Part shown: positions 56,925 to 64,000 of the stretch, piece by piece | Layout of the letters: every line of letters starts with the position of its first letter | How positions within the stretch are numbered: position 1 is the stretch's first letter | From: Arthrobacter pityocampae | Lineage (GTDB): Bacteria; Actinomycetota; Actinomycetes; Actinomycetales; Micrococcaceae | DNA length: 64,000 nt | Assembly: GCF_002927275.1 (NCBI RefSeq) | Contig: NZ_PRKW01000003.1 | Coordinates: 186,001 to 250,000, forward strand | Direction: 5' to 3' | The notes under the pieces: model-generated | The model's input: only the letters and a program-made list of their open reading frames with translations | The model's database searches: none | What the model was told of the DNA's origin: nothing | Position numbers and translations under genes: made by a program

Positions 56925-57517
56925 GGCTGCGCTTCCCTCCACTCCTGCTGGGCCCGGGGCGTCCCGCCGCGGGCGTACTGCGGATCGATTTCCATGTCTA
57001 CTCCGTCGAACATGCGGGTCAGGGGAAGCTCGCCGATCGCCTGGACCACATATTCCTTGAACGTTGCAATCTGCGGAACGTGCCGGTAGGCATGCGCGCG
57101 GTCGAACCCGAGGTCCGCCACGAGCGTCCCGCTGCCCATCATCCGCTGCAGGAGCCCCTGCTCCGTCTGGAGCTGCGAGATGGCCGAGAGGTTGATCTGG
57201 TGCTCGGTGCGCCGTGCCGTCCCCGTCCGGTGGATGAGCCGCAGGCTCGTGAGCACGTACCGGTCGCCGGCCCAGCGGACCAGCGGCCGCGCGACCACCC
57301 GCAGGAGCACCAGCACGACGGCGGCGAGCGCCACCGGCAGGAGCACGGGCTGCCAGTCGGCCAGGGTGCCGGGGAGGTCCGAGCGGGCGAGGTAGCCGAG
57401 CCCGAACCCGCCGAGGGCGAGGAGGAGGAACCCGGCGGCGACCGGCCCGGCGAGCGGGAGGGGGTTGGGCCGGGTGCGGACGAGGACGCGCTCCCCGGGC
57501 TGCAGCCTGATCCGCAC
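56921..57517 (-). CDS. Bacterial PH-domain (DUF304-type) membrane protein
   Basis: This is a 198-aa protein with two membrane helices (about residues 22-70) and a C-terminal bPH2 domain with DRYVLTSLRLIHRTGTARRT. Its stop overlaps the cyclase start, so the two are translated together, and it begins 3 bp after the birA stop. A membrane-linked partner of the cyclase is possible. Confidence 0.85.
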   Translation of the reverse strand: MRIRLQPGERVLVRTRPNPLPLAGPVAAGFLLLALGGFGLGYLARSDLPGTLADWQPVLLPVALAAVVLVLLRVVARPLVRWAGDRYVLTSLRLIHRTGTARRTEHQINLSAISQLQTEQGLLQRMMGSGTLVADLGFDRAHAYRHVPQIATFKEYVVQAIGELPLTRMFDGVDMEIDPQYARGGTPRAQQEWREAQP

Positions 57518-57520
57518 GGC

Positions 57521-58402
57521 CTACACCTGTGGGCGCACGTGCACGACGTCGCCGGCGGAGACGGTGTGCCGCTCGCCGTCGTCGTCGCGCACCACGAGTC
57601 CGCCGTGGGCGTCGAGGGACAGCGCGCGCCCGGCCAGCACGGTGCCGGCGGGCAGGTCCACGCGGACATCCTGGCCGAGCGTCACCATGCGGGCGCCGAT
57701 GCGGGCCAGCAGCGAGGGCCCCGAGTCCCACGCCGCCTCGGCGTCACCGTCCACGTCGCAGAACGCGCGGTAGGAGTCGGCGAAGGTGCGCAGGAAGGAC
57801 TTCAGCAGCACGTTGCGGTCCGTGGTGCCGGCGTATTCCAGGAGCAGGCTCGTGGCGGTGGGCACGGGGAGTTCGTCGTCGGTGAGGCTGACGTTGAGTC
57901 CCACCCCGACGACGACCGCGGGCGGCTCGGCGCCGTCCCCGGGCACGAACTGGGCGAGGACCCCGGCGAGTTTCCGGCCGTCCACCGTGACGTCGTTGGG
58001 CCATTTGAGCTGCGGGGCGATCCTGGTACGCTCCTCGACGCTCTCGGCGAGCGCGAGCGCGGCGAGGAGGGAGAACCAGGAGTAGGCGGTGGTGGGGACG
58101 GGCCGTCCGTGCCGGTTGAAGGGGCGCAGGAGCACGCTCACGAAGAGCGAGGACCGTTCCGGTGCCTCCCACCGGCGGTCCAGCCGGCCGCGCCCGGCGG
58201 TCTGAGTCTCCGCTCCGAGCACGCTGAGGTCCGGCCAACCGGCGGGCTCCACCCGGGCGTGCTGCACGAGGTCGGTGTTCGTGGAGCCGGTCGTAGCCAC
58301 GATGTCGAGCCGCGGGAACGGGCCGGACGGCATGCACAGGGCTGTCCTCAGGGCGCCGAGGTTCAGGCCGGGGCGCTCGAGATTGGAGTAGGGGGAGGAC
58401 AT
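57521..58402 (-). CDS. birA: Biotin--[acetyl-CoA-carboxylase] ligase
   Basis: This is a 293-aa biotin protein ligase without an N-terminal DNA-binding domain. Motifs are STNTDLV, AETQTAGRGRLDRRWEAP, QLKWPNDVTVDGRKLAGVL and VVVGVGLNVSL. It attaches biotin to the carboxyl-carrier domain of acyl-CoA carboxylases, whose beta and epsilon subunits are encoded 1 kb away. The ATG at 58402 has AGGATC upstream; ATG 30 bp further up is less likely. Confidence 0.94.
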   Translation of the reverse strand: MSSPYSNLERPGLNLGALRTALCMPSGPFPRLDIVATTGSTNTDLVQHARVEPAGWPDLSVLGAETQTAGRGRLDRRWEAPERSSLFVSVLLRPFNRHGRPVPTTAYSWFSLLAALALAESVEERTRIAPQLKWPNDVTVDGRKLAGVLAQFVPGDGAEPPAVVVGVGLNVSLTDDELPVPTATSLLLEYAGTTDRNVLLKSFLRTFADSYRAFCDVDGDAEAAWDSGPSLLARIGARMVTLGQDVRVDLPAGTVLAGRALSLDAHGGLVVRDDDGERHTVSAGDVVHVRPQV

Positions 58403-58444
58403 GTCATCGATCCTATCCGGCCCCGCCCCCACCGGCCGGGGGCG

Positions 58445-59305
58445 TCAGAGGAAGATGTCGGGGACCAGCTGGTCCTCCGGCGCGCCGAGGCTGTACCGGG
58501 TGAGATCGGTGACGCCCTCCTCGCGCAGGACCTGCTCGTCGGTGAAGAAGTTCCCGGTGCAGCTGCGCGAGGGACGCACGAGGACGGCGTGGGCTGCGTC
58601 CGCGACGATCTCCGGGCTGCGCGCCGCCTGCACGAGGCGGCCCCCGCCGGGCATGTTGCGGATGGCCGCGGTGTCGATCAGGGTGGCGGGCCAGAGCGAG
58701 TTCACGGCCACGCCGTCGTCCTCGAGCTCCTCGGCGAGGCCGAGGGTGGTCAGGCTCATCCCGTACTTCGCCATGGTGTAGGCCAGGTGCAGGCCCGCCC
58801 ACTTCGGCGCGAGGTTCAGGGGCGGGGAGAGCGTCAGGATGTGCGGGTTCGGCGAGGACCGCAGGGCGTCGAGCGCGAACTTGCTGAGCATGAAGGTGCC
58901 GCGCACGTTGATGTCCGCCATGAGGTCGTAGCGCTTCATGTCCACGTCCGGGGTCTTCGACAGGTCGATCGCGGAGGCGTTGTTCACGACGACGTCGATG
59001 CCGCCGAACGCCTCGACGGTCGCGTCCACCGCGGCGGCGACGTCGTCGTCGTTCCGGACGTCCCCGACGATCGGCAGGGCCATCCCGCCGGCCGCCTCGA
59101 TCTGCTCCGCCGCGGTGTAGACGGTGCCTTCGAGCTTGGGGTGCGGCTCCCCGGTCTTGGCCATGACGGCCACGTTCGCGCCGTCACGGGCGGCGCGGAG
59201 GGCGATGGCCAGGCCGATGCCGCGGCTTCCACCGGACATGAGGATGGTGCGCCCGGCGAGTGTGGCGGGGGCCTGGGGTTCCTGCGCTTCGTTGCGTTCG
59301 GTCAT
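58445..59305 (-). CDS. Short-chain dehydrogenase/reductase, HSDL2-like
   Basis: This is a 286-aa SDR. Cofactor motif [20 protein letters not shown], and active site YTMAKYG are present; the catalytic serine position reads LTLSPPLNL, typical of the hydroxysteroid-dehydrogenase-like-2 group active on fatty-acyl substrates. It is divergent from accD across a long palindrome, so both may share a regulator of acyl-CoA metabolism. Confidence 0.88.
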   Translation of the reverse strand: MTERNEAQEPQAPATLAGRTILMSGGSRGIGLAIALRAARDGANVAVMAKTGEPHPKLEGTVYTAAEQIEAAGGMALPIVGDVRNDDDVAAAVDATVEAFGGIDVVVNNASAIDLSKTPDVDMKRYDLMADINVRGTFMLSKFALDALRSSPNPHILTLSPPLNLAPKWAGLHLAYTMAKYGMSLTTLGLAEELEDDGVAVNSLWPATLIDTAAIRNMPGGGRLVQAARSPEIVADAAHAVLVRPSRSCTGNFFTDEQVLREEGVTDLTRYSLGAPEDQLVPDIFL

Positions 59306-59350
59306 GGCTCCACCATATGCAGCCGGAGGCGCCGGACCGCCCGCGACGCA

Positions 59351-59376
59351 CCGATATTACTCGCGGGTAACATCGG
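59351..59376. promoter_or_regulatory. 26-bp near-perfect palindrome, likely TetR-type operator
   Basis: Outer arms CCGAT and ATCGG and the core TTACTCGCGGGTAA make a 26-bp inverted repeat in which 11 of 13 base pairs are complementary. It lies 46 bp upstream of the SDR start and 171 bp upstream of accD. TTAC-N6-GTAA cores are common for TetR regulators of fatty-acid genes in actinobacteria. Confidence 0.65.
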
Positions 59377-59546
59377 TGGCCCGGCTAAGTGATGGGAACG
59401 GAAACTGTAGATCTCCTACAACGGGCAGCCCCGGAATCCTCACTAGACTGGGACGAACGCGCCGTCCGTTGTCGGAAACCTCCAGTGACACGGGATTCCC
59501 GACCCCGAGCGGCGGCCACCTCCCCCACCCGCCGACCGGAGTATTC

Positions 59547-61142
59547 ATGCATCAGGACCTGCAGCCCGACCTCACCACGACGGCCGGGAAGCTCGCCGAC
59601 TTCCGGAGGCGCAAGGAGCTCTCGGAGCAGCCCTCCGGGCCCGAGGCGATCGAGCGCCAGCACGCCCGGGGCAAGAACACGGCCCGCGAGCGCATCGACC
59701 TCCTCGTGGACGAGGGCTCCTTCGTGGAGTTCGACGCCCTCGCCGTCCACCGCTCCACGGCCTTCGGCATGGAGAGGAAGAAGCCCCTGGGCGACGGCGT
59801 CGTGTCCGGGTACGCGACCGTGGACGGCCGGCTGATCGCCGTCTACAGCCAGGATTTCACCGTCTACGGCGGATCGCTGAGCCAGGTCAACGGCGAGAAG
59901 ATCGTCAAGGTGCAGGAGTTCGCGCTGCGCAACGGCTGCCCGGTGATCGGCATCAACGACGGCGGGGGCGCCCGCATCCAGGAGGGCGTGGCATCGCTCG
60001 CGATGTTCGCGGACATCTTCCGCAACAACGTGCACGCCTCGGGTGTGGTCCCGCAGATCTCCCTCATCATGGGACCGTGCGCCGGAGGGGCGGCCTACTC
60101 CCCCGCGCTCACCGACTTCGTGGTGATGGTGGACAAGACCTCGCACATGTTCATCACGGGCCCGGACGTGATCAGGACGGTCACGGGCGAGGACGTGGAC
60201 ATGGAGACCCTCGGCGGGGCACGGCAGCACAACACGACCACGGGCACCTCCGCCTACCTCGCCACGGACGAGGCGGACGCCATCGGGTTCGTGCGTGAGC
60301 TGCTCGACTTCCTGCCCTCCAACAACCTCGCGGAGGCCCCCCTGACGGCGTTCGCGGAGGAACCCGAGGAGACGGACGAGGACCTCGCGCTCGACGCCCT
60401 GATCCCCGACGCCGCGAACCAGCCCTACGACATGCACGCCGTGATCGAGGCGGTCGTGGATGACGCCCACTTCCTGGAGATGCAGGCGCTCTACGCGCCG
60501 AACATCATCACCGGCTACGCCCGGGTGGAGGGCCACACCATCGGCATCGTCGCCAACCAGCCCCTGCAGTTCGCCGGGACCCTGGACATCAACGCCTCGG
60601 AGAAGGCCGCGCGCTTCGTGCGCCACTGCGACGCCTTCAACATCCCCATCCTCACCCTGGTGGACGTGCCCGGCTTCCTGCCCGGCAAGGACCAGGAGTT
60701 CCAGGGCATCATCCGCCGCGGGGCGAAGCTGCTCTACGCCTACGCCGAGGCCACCGTGCCGAAGCTGACGGTCATCACGCGCAAGGCCTACGGCGGCGCG
60801 TACATCGTCATGGGATCCAAGAAGCTCGGCGCGGACCTCAATCTCGCGTGGCCCACCGCGCAGATCGGCGTGATGGGCGCGCAGGGGGCCGTCAACATCC
60901 TGTACCGCGGGCAGTTGAAAGCCGTTGCCGAGGCCGGAGGCGACGTCGAGGCCGCGCGTGCCGACGTCGTCCAGCAGTACGAGGAGGAGCTCCTGAACCC
61001 GTACCAGGCGGCGGAACTCGGCTACGTCGACGCCGTGATCGCCCCGTCGGAGACGCGACTGCAGATCGTGCGCGGGCTCCGCGCCCTGCGCGACAAGCGC
61101 TCGGCCAACCCGGCCAAGAAGCACGGGAACATCCCGCTGTGA
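59547..61142 (+). CDS. Acyl-CoA carboxylase beta (carboxyltransferase) subunit
   Basis: This is a 531-aa AccD/PccB-type carboxyltransferase that moves CO2 from biotin to acetyl- or propionyl-CoA. N- and C-terminal crotonase-like halves are seen: [29 protein letters not shown], then [13 protein letters not shown] and [19 protein letters not shown]. The residue that sets acyl length cannot be judged by eye. The ATG at 59547 is chosen from the family N-terminus; GACCGGAG is a modest ribosome site. The epsilon subunit overlaps by 4 bp. Confidence 0.95.
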   Translation: MHQDLQPDLTTTAGKLADFRRRKELSEQPSGPEAIERQHARGKNTARERIDLLVDEGSFVEFDALAVHRSTAFGMERKKPLGDGVVSGYATVDGRLIAVYSQDFTVYGGSLSQVNGEKIVKVQEFALRNGCPVIGINDGGGARIQEGVASLAMFADIFRNNVHASGVVPQISLIMGPCAGGAAYSPALTDFVVMVDKTSHMFITGPDVIRTVTGEDVDMETLGGARQHNTTTGTSAYLATDEADAIGFVRELLDFLPSNNLAEAPLTAFAEEPEETDEDLALDALIPDAANQPYDMHAVIEAVVDDAHFLEMQALYAPNIITGYARVEGHTIGIVANQPLQFAGTLDINASEKAARFVRHCDAFNIPILTLVDVPGFLPGKDQEFQGIIRRGAKLLYAYAEATVPKLTVITRKAYGGAYIVMGSKKLGADLNLAWPTAQIGVMGAQGAVNILYRGQLKAVAEAGGDVEAARADVVQQYEEELLNPYQAAELGYVDAVIAPSETRLQIVRGLRALRDKRSANPAKKHGNIPL

Positions 61143-61390
61143 CCGGCCGCGACCCGCTCGACGGCGACCCCGGATCCCTCCCGGTCGCACAGGAGACCGA
61201 GATCCTCTCCGTGGTGTCCGGCAACCCCACCGACGAGGAGCTCGCGGCGCTCACGGCCGTCGTCGTCGCTCTCCAGGGAACCGACGCCGGGGACGACGGG
61301 CCACGCCAGGGGCGGTCCTGGGTGCGGCGGGCGCTGCTGCGCCTGGGCCCCACACCGGGCCCCGGATCCTGGCGGCGCAGCGTCCGCTGA
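61139..61390 (+). CDS. Acyl-CoA carboxylase epsilon subunit
   Basis: This is an 83-aa protein carrying [21 protein letters not shown], the hallmark of the actinobacterial AccE/PccE subunit that stabilises the alpha-beta complex. The GTG at 61139 overlaps the beta-subunit stop (GTGA). A Trp/Arg-rich tail follows. Confidence 0.9.
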   Translation: MTGRDPLDGDPGSLPVAQETEILSVVSGNPTDEELAALTAVVVALQGTDAGDDGPRQGRSWVRRALLRLGPTPGPGSWRRSVR

Positions 61391-61422
61391 CGCTCCTGCG
61401 CCCTCCCGGGTGATGGTCGGGG

Positions 61423-62592
61423 TCAGCGCGGATCGGCGACCGTGCCGAGGAAGAGCGGCAGCCCGGTGTCCTCGTGGACGATCTGGTAGCCGAAGGGTCG
61501 ATCGAAGGAGATACTGACCTCGGGAGCCACCGGGGCGCCGGTCATCATGGCCACCTGCGTGACGGCGGCCGCGATGGTCCCCTTCTCGGCGACGGTGATG
61601 GTGGCGGCCTGGGCGGCCGCCGCGACCTGGAGCCCGGGATGGATGGCGTCGAAGTCCGCCCCCGGCCCGACGGCCCGTTCGAGCCCCAGCCCCGCCAGCA
61701 CTGTGATCAGGTCCAGGCCCTGGCTGTGTTCCCACGTGGGGAGCGAGAGATCCACGCGGATGCTCGCCGCCGCATCCAGGGCAGCCGCGATCCCCGCCAG
61801 CTCCTGCTCGCCCCAGGCCGGCAGGACGCCCGCCGCGGGCAGGACGAGCCGCAGGCAGAATCCTCCGCCGTAGGGCAGGTCGATGCCCTGCCAGTCGCGT
61901 CCTGCGGCGTAGCGCACCCAGCGGTACCCGTGCATCATCGGGACGAAGACCCGCGTCCCGGTGGCCAGGGCGAAGGCGTCCTCGCCCGTCCCGGAGGGAT
62001 CGAACGGCTCGTCCCAGGCCGCGGCGAAGTAGACGGCGTTCAGCAGGGACAGTCCGGTGTCCCGTCCGACGGCGAGCGGGGCCTTCGCGACGCGACCACC
62101 GGTCTCCCTCCACACCCACTCGTCGATCAGGGCGGGCGTGGTGGGGTCGCCGAAGTCCACCGGGTGGACCCCCACACCGTAGTACCGGGCGAGGGTGTCG
62201 AGGAACGCCGCCCCGATCACACCCCCGTCGGGGACGAAGACGGCGTTGGCGAGGTGCACGAGGGGTTGCCCGGGCGGGTCCTCCTCGTCGACGCCCACCG
62301 GGTCGCCGTCGAAGTACTGCAGCGTCGCGAGCAGCGCGTTCATCGCCGCATGGTGCTCCTCCGGGAGCCCCAGCACCGCGTCCAGCTCTGCCGCCGTCGC
62401 CGTCCCCGCACCGGCGCGCAGCATCGACAGGGCATACAGCGCGCTGACGGGGCTCGAGACCTGATTCGTGGCCGGGTGCGCGGTGAGTGCCACCCCGAGC
62501 CGGAAGGCCGCGCGGCGGAGGGCCTCCTCCGCCGCGGCATACTGTCCCGGCTCGACGACGATGCGCGCCACAGACGCCCTGGACTGCTTCAT
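61423..62592 (-). CDS. Serpin-family serine protease inhibitor
   Basis: This is a 389-aa serpin. Characteristic segments are NQVSSPVSALYALSMLRAGA (helix B region), LSLLNAVYFAAAWDEPFDPS (the LVNAVYFKG.W strand), MMHGYRWVRYA, the hinge VAEKGTIAAAVTQVAMMTGA before the reactive loop, and the C-terminal FDRPFGYQIVHEDTGLPLFLG. The hinge keeps small residues, so an inhibitory mechanism is plausible. No signal peptide is seen, so it may be cytoplasmic. The ATG at 62592 has AGGGGG upstream. Serpins are uncommon in bacteria. Confidence 0.88.
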   Translation of the reverse strand: MKQSRASVARIVVEPGQYAAAEEALRRAAFRLGVALTAHPATNQVSSPVSALYALSMLRAGAGTATAAELDAVLGLPEEHHAAMNALLATLQYFDGDPVGVDEEDPPGQPLVHLANAVFVPDGGVIGAAFLDTLARYYGVGVHPVDFGDPTTPALIDEWVWRETGGRVAKAPLAVGRDTGLSLLNAVYFAAAWDEPFDPSGTGEDAFALATGTRVFVPMMHGYRWVRYAAGRDWQGIDLPYGGGFCLRLVLPAAGVLPAWGEQELAGIAAALDAAASIRVDLSLPTWEHSQGLDLITVLAGLGLERAVGPGADFDAIHPGLQVAAAAQAATITVAEKGTIAAAVTQVAMMTGAPVAPEVSISFDRPFGYQIVHEDTGLPLFLGTVADPR

Positions 62593-62726
62593 GGGATCCC
62601 CCTCGCGTGATCCCACCACGGTAGGCGCGGACCCGGGAATTGACCATGGGTACGGGCCTGTGATGGCCGCCGGGTGCGTCCTGATCGCCGGTCGCGCCCG
62701 ACCGCGCACACCGGACCTCCGGAACC

Positions 62727-62755
62727 TTGACGCATACCCCTGGGGGGTATATGTT
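62727..62755 (+). promoter_or_regulatory. Copper-responsive promoter with CsoR-like operator
   Basis: TTGACG (62727-62732) and TATGTT (62750-62755) are 17 bp apart. The spacer holds ATACCCC-TGG-GGGGTAT (62734-62750), an exact 7+3+7 inverted repeat matching the TACCCC/GGGGTA pattern bound by CsoR repressors. The copper ATPase starts 29 bp downstream. Confidence 0.8.
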
Positions 62756-62783
62756 TGCGGGCATCGGAGAAGGAGGAACCATC

Positions 62784-64000
62784 ATGGACAGGAATCGATT
62801 CACCGAAGCTCCGCCGATGGCGGAGCACGAGGGTCACGGCGTGGATGAGGATCACCAGGTCCACTCCCAGGGCGAGCACGCCGGCCATTCGACGGCGATG
62901 TTCAGACAGCGTTTCCGGGTCAGCCTGGCCCTCGCGGTGCCCGTCCTGGCCTTCAGCCCCATGTTCACCATGCTCCTGAGGTACATGCCGCCCGAGTTCC
63001 CCGGCTCGGCGTGGATCGCCCCGATCCTGGGCACGGTGATCTTCGTCTACGGCGGAGCCCCGTTCCTGAAGGGCGGGGTGTCCGAGCTGAAGTCACGGCA
63101 GCCGGGCATGATGCTGCTGATCGCGATGGCGATCAGCGTCGCGTTCGCCGCCTCGTGGGTGACCACCTTGGGTCTCGGCGGTTTCGACCTCGACTTCTGG
63201 TGGGAGCTGGCTCTGCTGATCGTCATCATGCTGCTCGGGCACTGGATGGAGATGCGGGCCCTCGGGTCGGCGGCCGGCGCACTGGACGCTCTGGCAGCGC
63301 TGCTGCCCGACGAGGCGGACAAGGTCACGGACGCCGGAGTCGAGACCGTGCCGGTCGACTCGCTGGTCACCGGGGACGTCGTGCTCGTACGCTCCGGTGC
63401 GCGCGTGCCGGCGGACGGGCAGATCATCGACGGGGCGGCGGAGTTCGACGAGTCGATGATCACCGGGGAGTCCCGTACGGTCTCCCGCAGCATCGGCGAG
63501 GCGGTCGTCGCCGGCACCGTCGCGACCGACAACGCGGTCCGCATGCAGGTGACCGCCGTCGGCTCGGAGACCACGCTCGCCGGGATCCAGCGCCTGGTCG
63601 CGGAAGCGCAGGCCTCCTCCTCGAAGGCCCAGGCCCTGGCGGACCGGGCCGCGGCCCTGCTGTTCTACTTCGCACTCGGCGCCGGCATCCTGACCTTTCT
63701 CGCCTGGATGCTGCTCGGGAGCCCGGATGATGCGGTGATCCGTACCGTCACCGTCCTGGTGATCGCCTGCCCGCACGCACTCGGCCTCGCCATCCCCCTG
63801 GTCATCGCGATCTCCACGGAACGCGCCGCGAGGGCCGGCGTGCTGATCAAGAACCGGATGGCCCTCGAACGCATGCGCACGGTCGACGTCGTGCTGTTCG
63901 ACAAGACCGGGACCCTCACCGAGGGCCGCCCCGCGGTCACGGCGACAACCGCCGTCGACGGCGTCCCGGATGCGGAGCTGCTGGCCCTGGCCGGAGCCGC
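62784..64000 (+). CDS. copB: CopB-type copper-transporting P-type ATPase (C-terminus outside window)
   Basis: At least 405 residues are visible, open to the right edge. A His-rich N-terminus (EHEGHGVDEDHQVH, GEHAGHS) replaces the usual Cys metal domains. Membrane helices follow, then the actuator ITGES loop (DESMITGESRTV), the metal-site motif CPHALGLAIP and the phosphorylation motif DKTGTLTEG. CPH together with a His-rich start marks the P1B-3 group that exports Cu. The ATG at 62784 follows AGGAGG. A CsoR-like operator controls the promoter. Confidence 0.93.
   Translation, partial: MDRNRFTEAPPMAEHEGHGVDEDHQVHSQGEHAGHSTAMFRQRFRVSLALAVPVLAFSPMFTMLLRYMPPEFPGSAWIAPILGTVIFVYGGAPFLKGGVSELKSRQPGMMLLIAMAISVAFAASWVTTLGLGGFDLDFWWELALLIVIMLLGHWMEMRALGSAAGALDALAALLPDEADKVTDAGVETVPVDSLVTGDVVLVRSGARVPADGQIIDGAAEFDESMITGESRTVSRSIGEAVVAGTVATDNAVRMQVTAVGSETTLAGIQRLVAEAQASSSKAQALADRAAALLFYFALGAGILTFLAWMLLGSPDDAVIRTVTVLVIACPHALGLAIPLVIAISTERAARAGVLIKNRMALERMRTVDVVLFDKTGTLTEGRPAVTATTAVDGVPDAELLALAGA

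Overview
The window is high-GC DNA from an actinobacterium. Supporting signs are the many GTG starts, ATGA/GTGA stop-start overlaps, an acyl-CoA carboxylase beta gene followed by the small actinobacterial epsilon subunit, an ESX-type type VII secretion (T7SS) locus, a DUF222/HNH protein and GC-rich hairpins without T-tracts. The mix resembles Micrococcaceae (Arthrobacter and relatives); this placement is inference. No rRNA, tRNA, CRISPR array or insertion sequence was seen.

Layout. 1-10.7 kb is mostly housekeeping: a partial FAD oxidoreductase, a quinone-oxidoreductase-like MDR, a YchJ-like protein, the threonine degradation pair tdh-kbl, an APH-fold kinase, the gatCAB amidotransferase operon, a GNAT acetyltransferase and an Hsp20 chaperone. 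10.8-16.5 kb holds a catabolic island: gldA-like and zinc alcohol dehydrogenases, a DUF59 protein and an amidohydrolase, divergent from a GAF/Fis regulator across a perfect palindrome. It resembles the accessory half of propane/alkane monooxygenase clusters but has no monooxygenase here. 16.7-22.5 kb holds a DUF222-HNH protein and the overlapping set ligA - IMPase-like - DUF2087. 22.8-28.2 kb is an extracellular polysaccharide locus: a deacetylase-glycosyltransferase fusion, a GH5 lipoprotein and a convergent GH18-like lipoprotein. 28.5-31.2 kb encodes a membrane-anchored protein and a Pro-rich LAxTG surface protein.

31.2-45.1 kb, all on the minus strand, is the most unusual part. It combines the substrates of a T7SS (two WXG100 proteins, a small helical protein and a 969-aa polymorphic toxin with an overlapping immunity gene) with a roughly 9-kb store of immunity genes and displaced toxin ends. 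A block of about 1.09 kb occurs twice, 6,766 bp apart, with one base difference. Each copy ends in the junction segment of a second toxin, followed by a YezG-type and a second immunity gene. One copy keeps a longer nuclease tip and the other is cut down to a stub. Small remnants matching the end of the 969-aa toxin lie upstream of further immunity paralogues, and one gene fuses SseB-like domains to a complete YezG domain.

45.3-53.5 kb is the plus-strand T7SS machinery: a small poly-Gln membrane protein, EccD, a MinD-like ATPase, EccC, a small protein and a DUF6177-like protein. EccB, EccE and mycosin are not in the window. 53.5-57.5 kb encodes RDD-FHA, PP2C, adenylate cyclase and PH-domain proteins. 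57.5-61.4 kb pairs biotin ligase with acyl-CoA carboxylase beta and epsilon, and an SDR gene divergent from the carboxylase across a 26-bp palindrome. The window ends with a bacterial serpin and a CopB-type copper ATPase whose promoter carries a CsoR-like operator.
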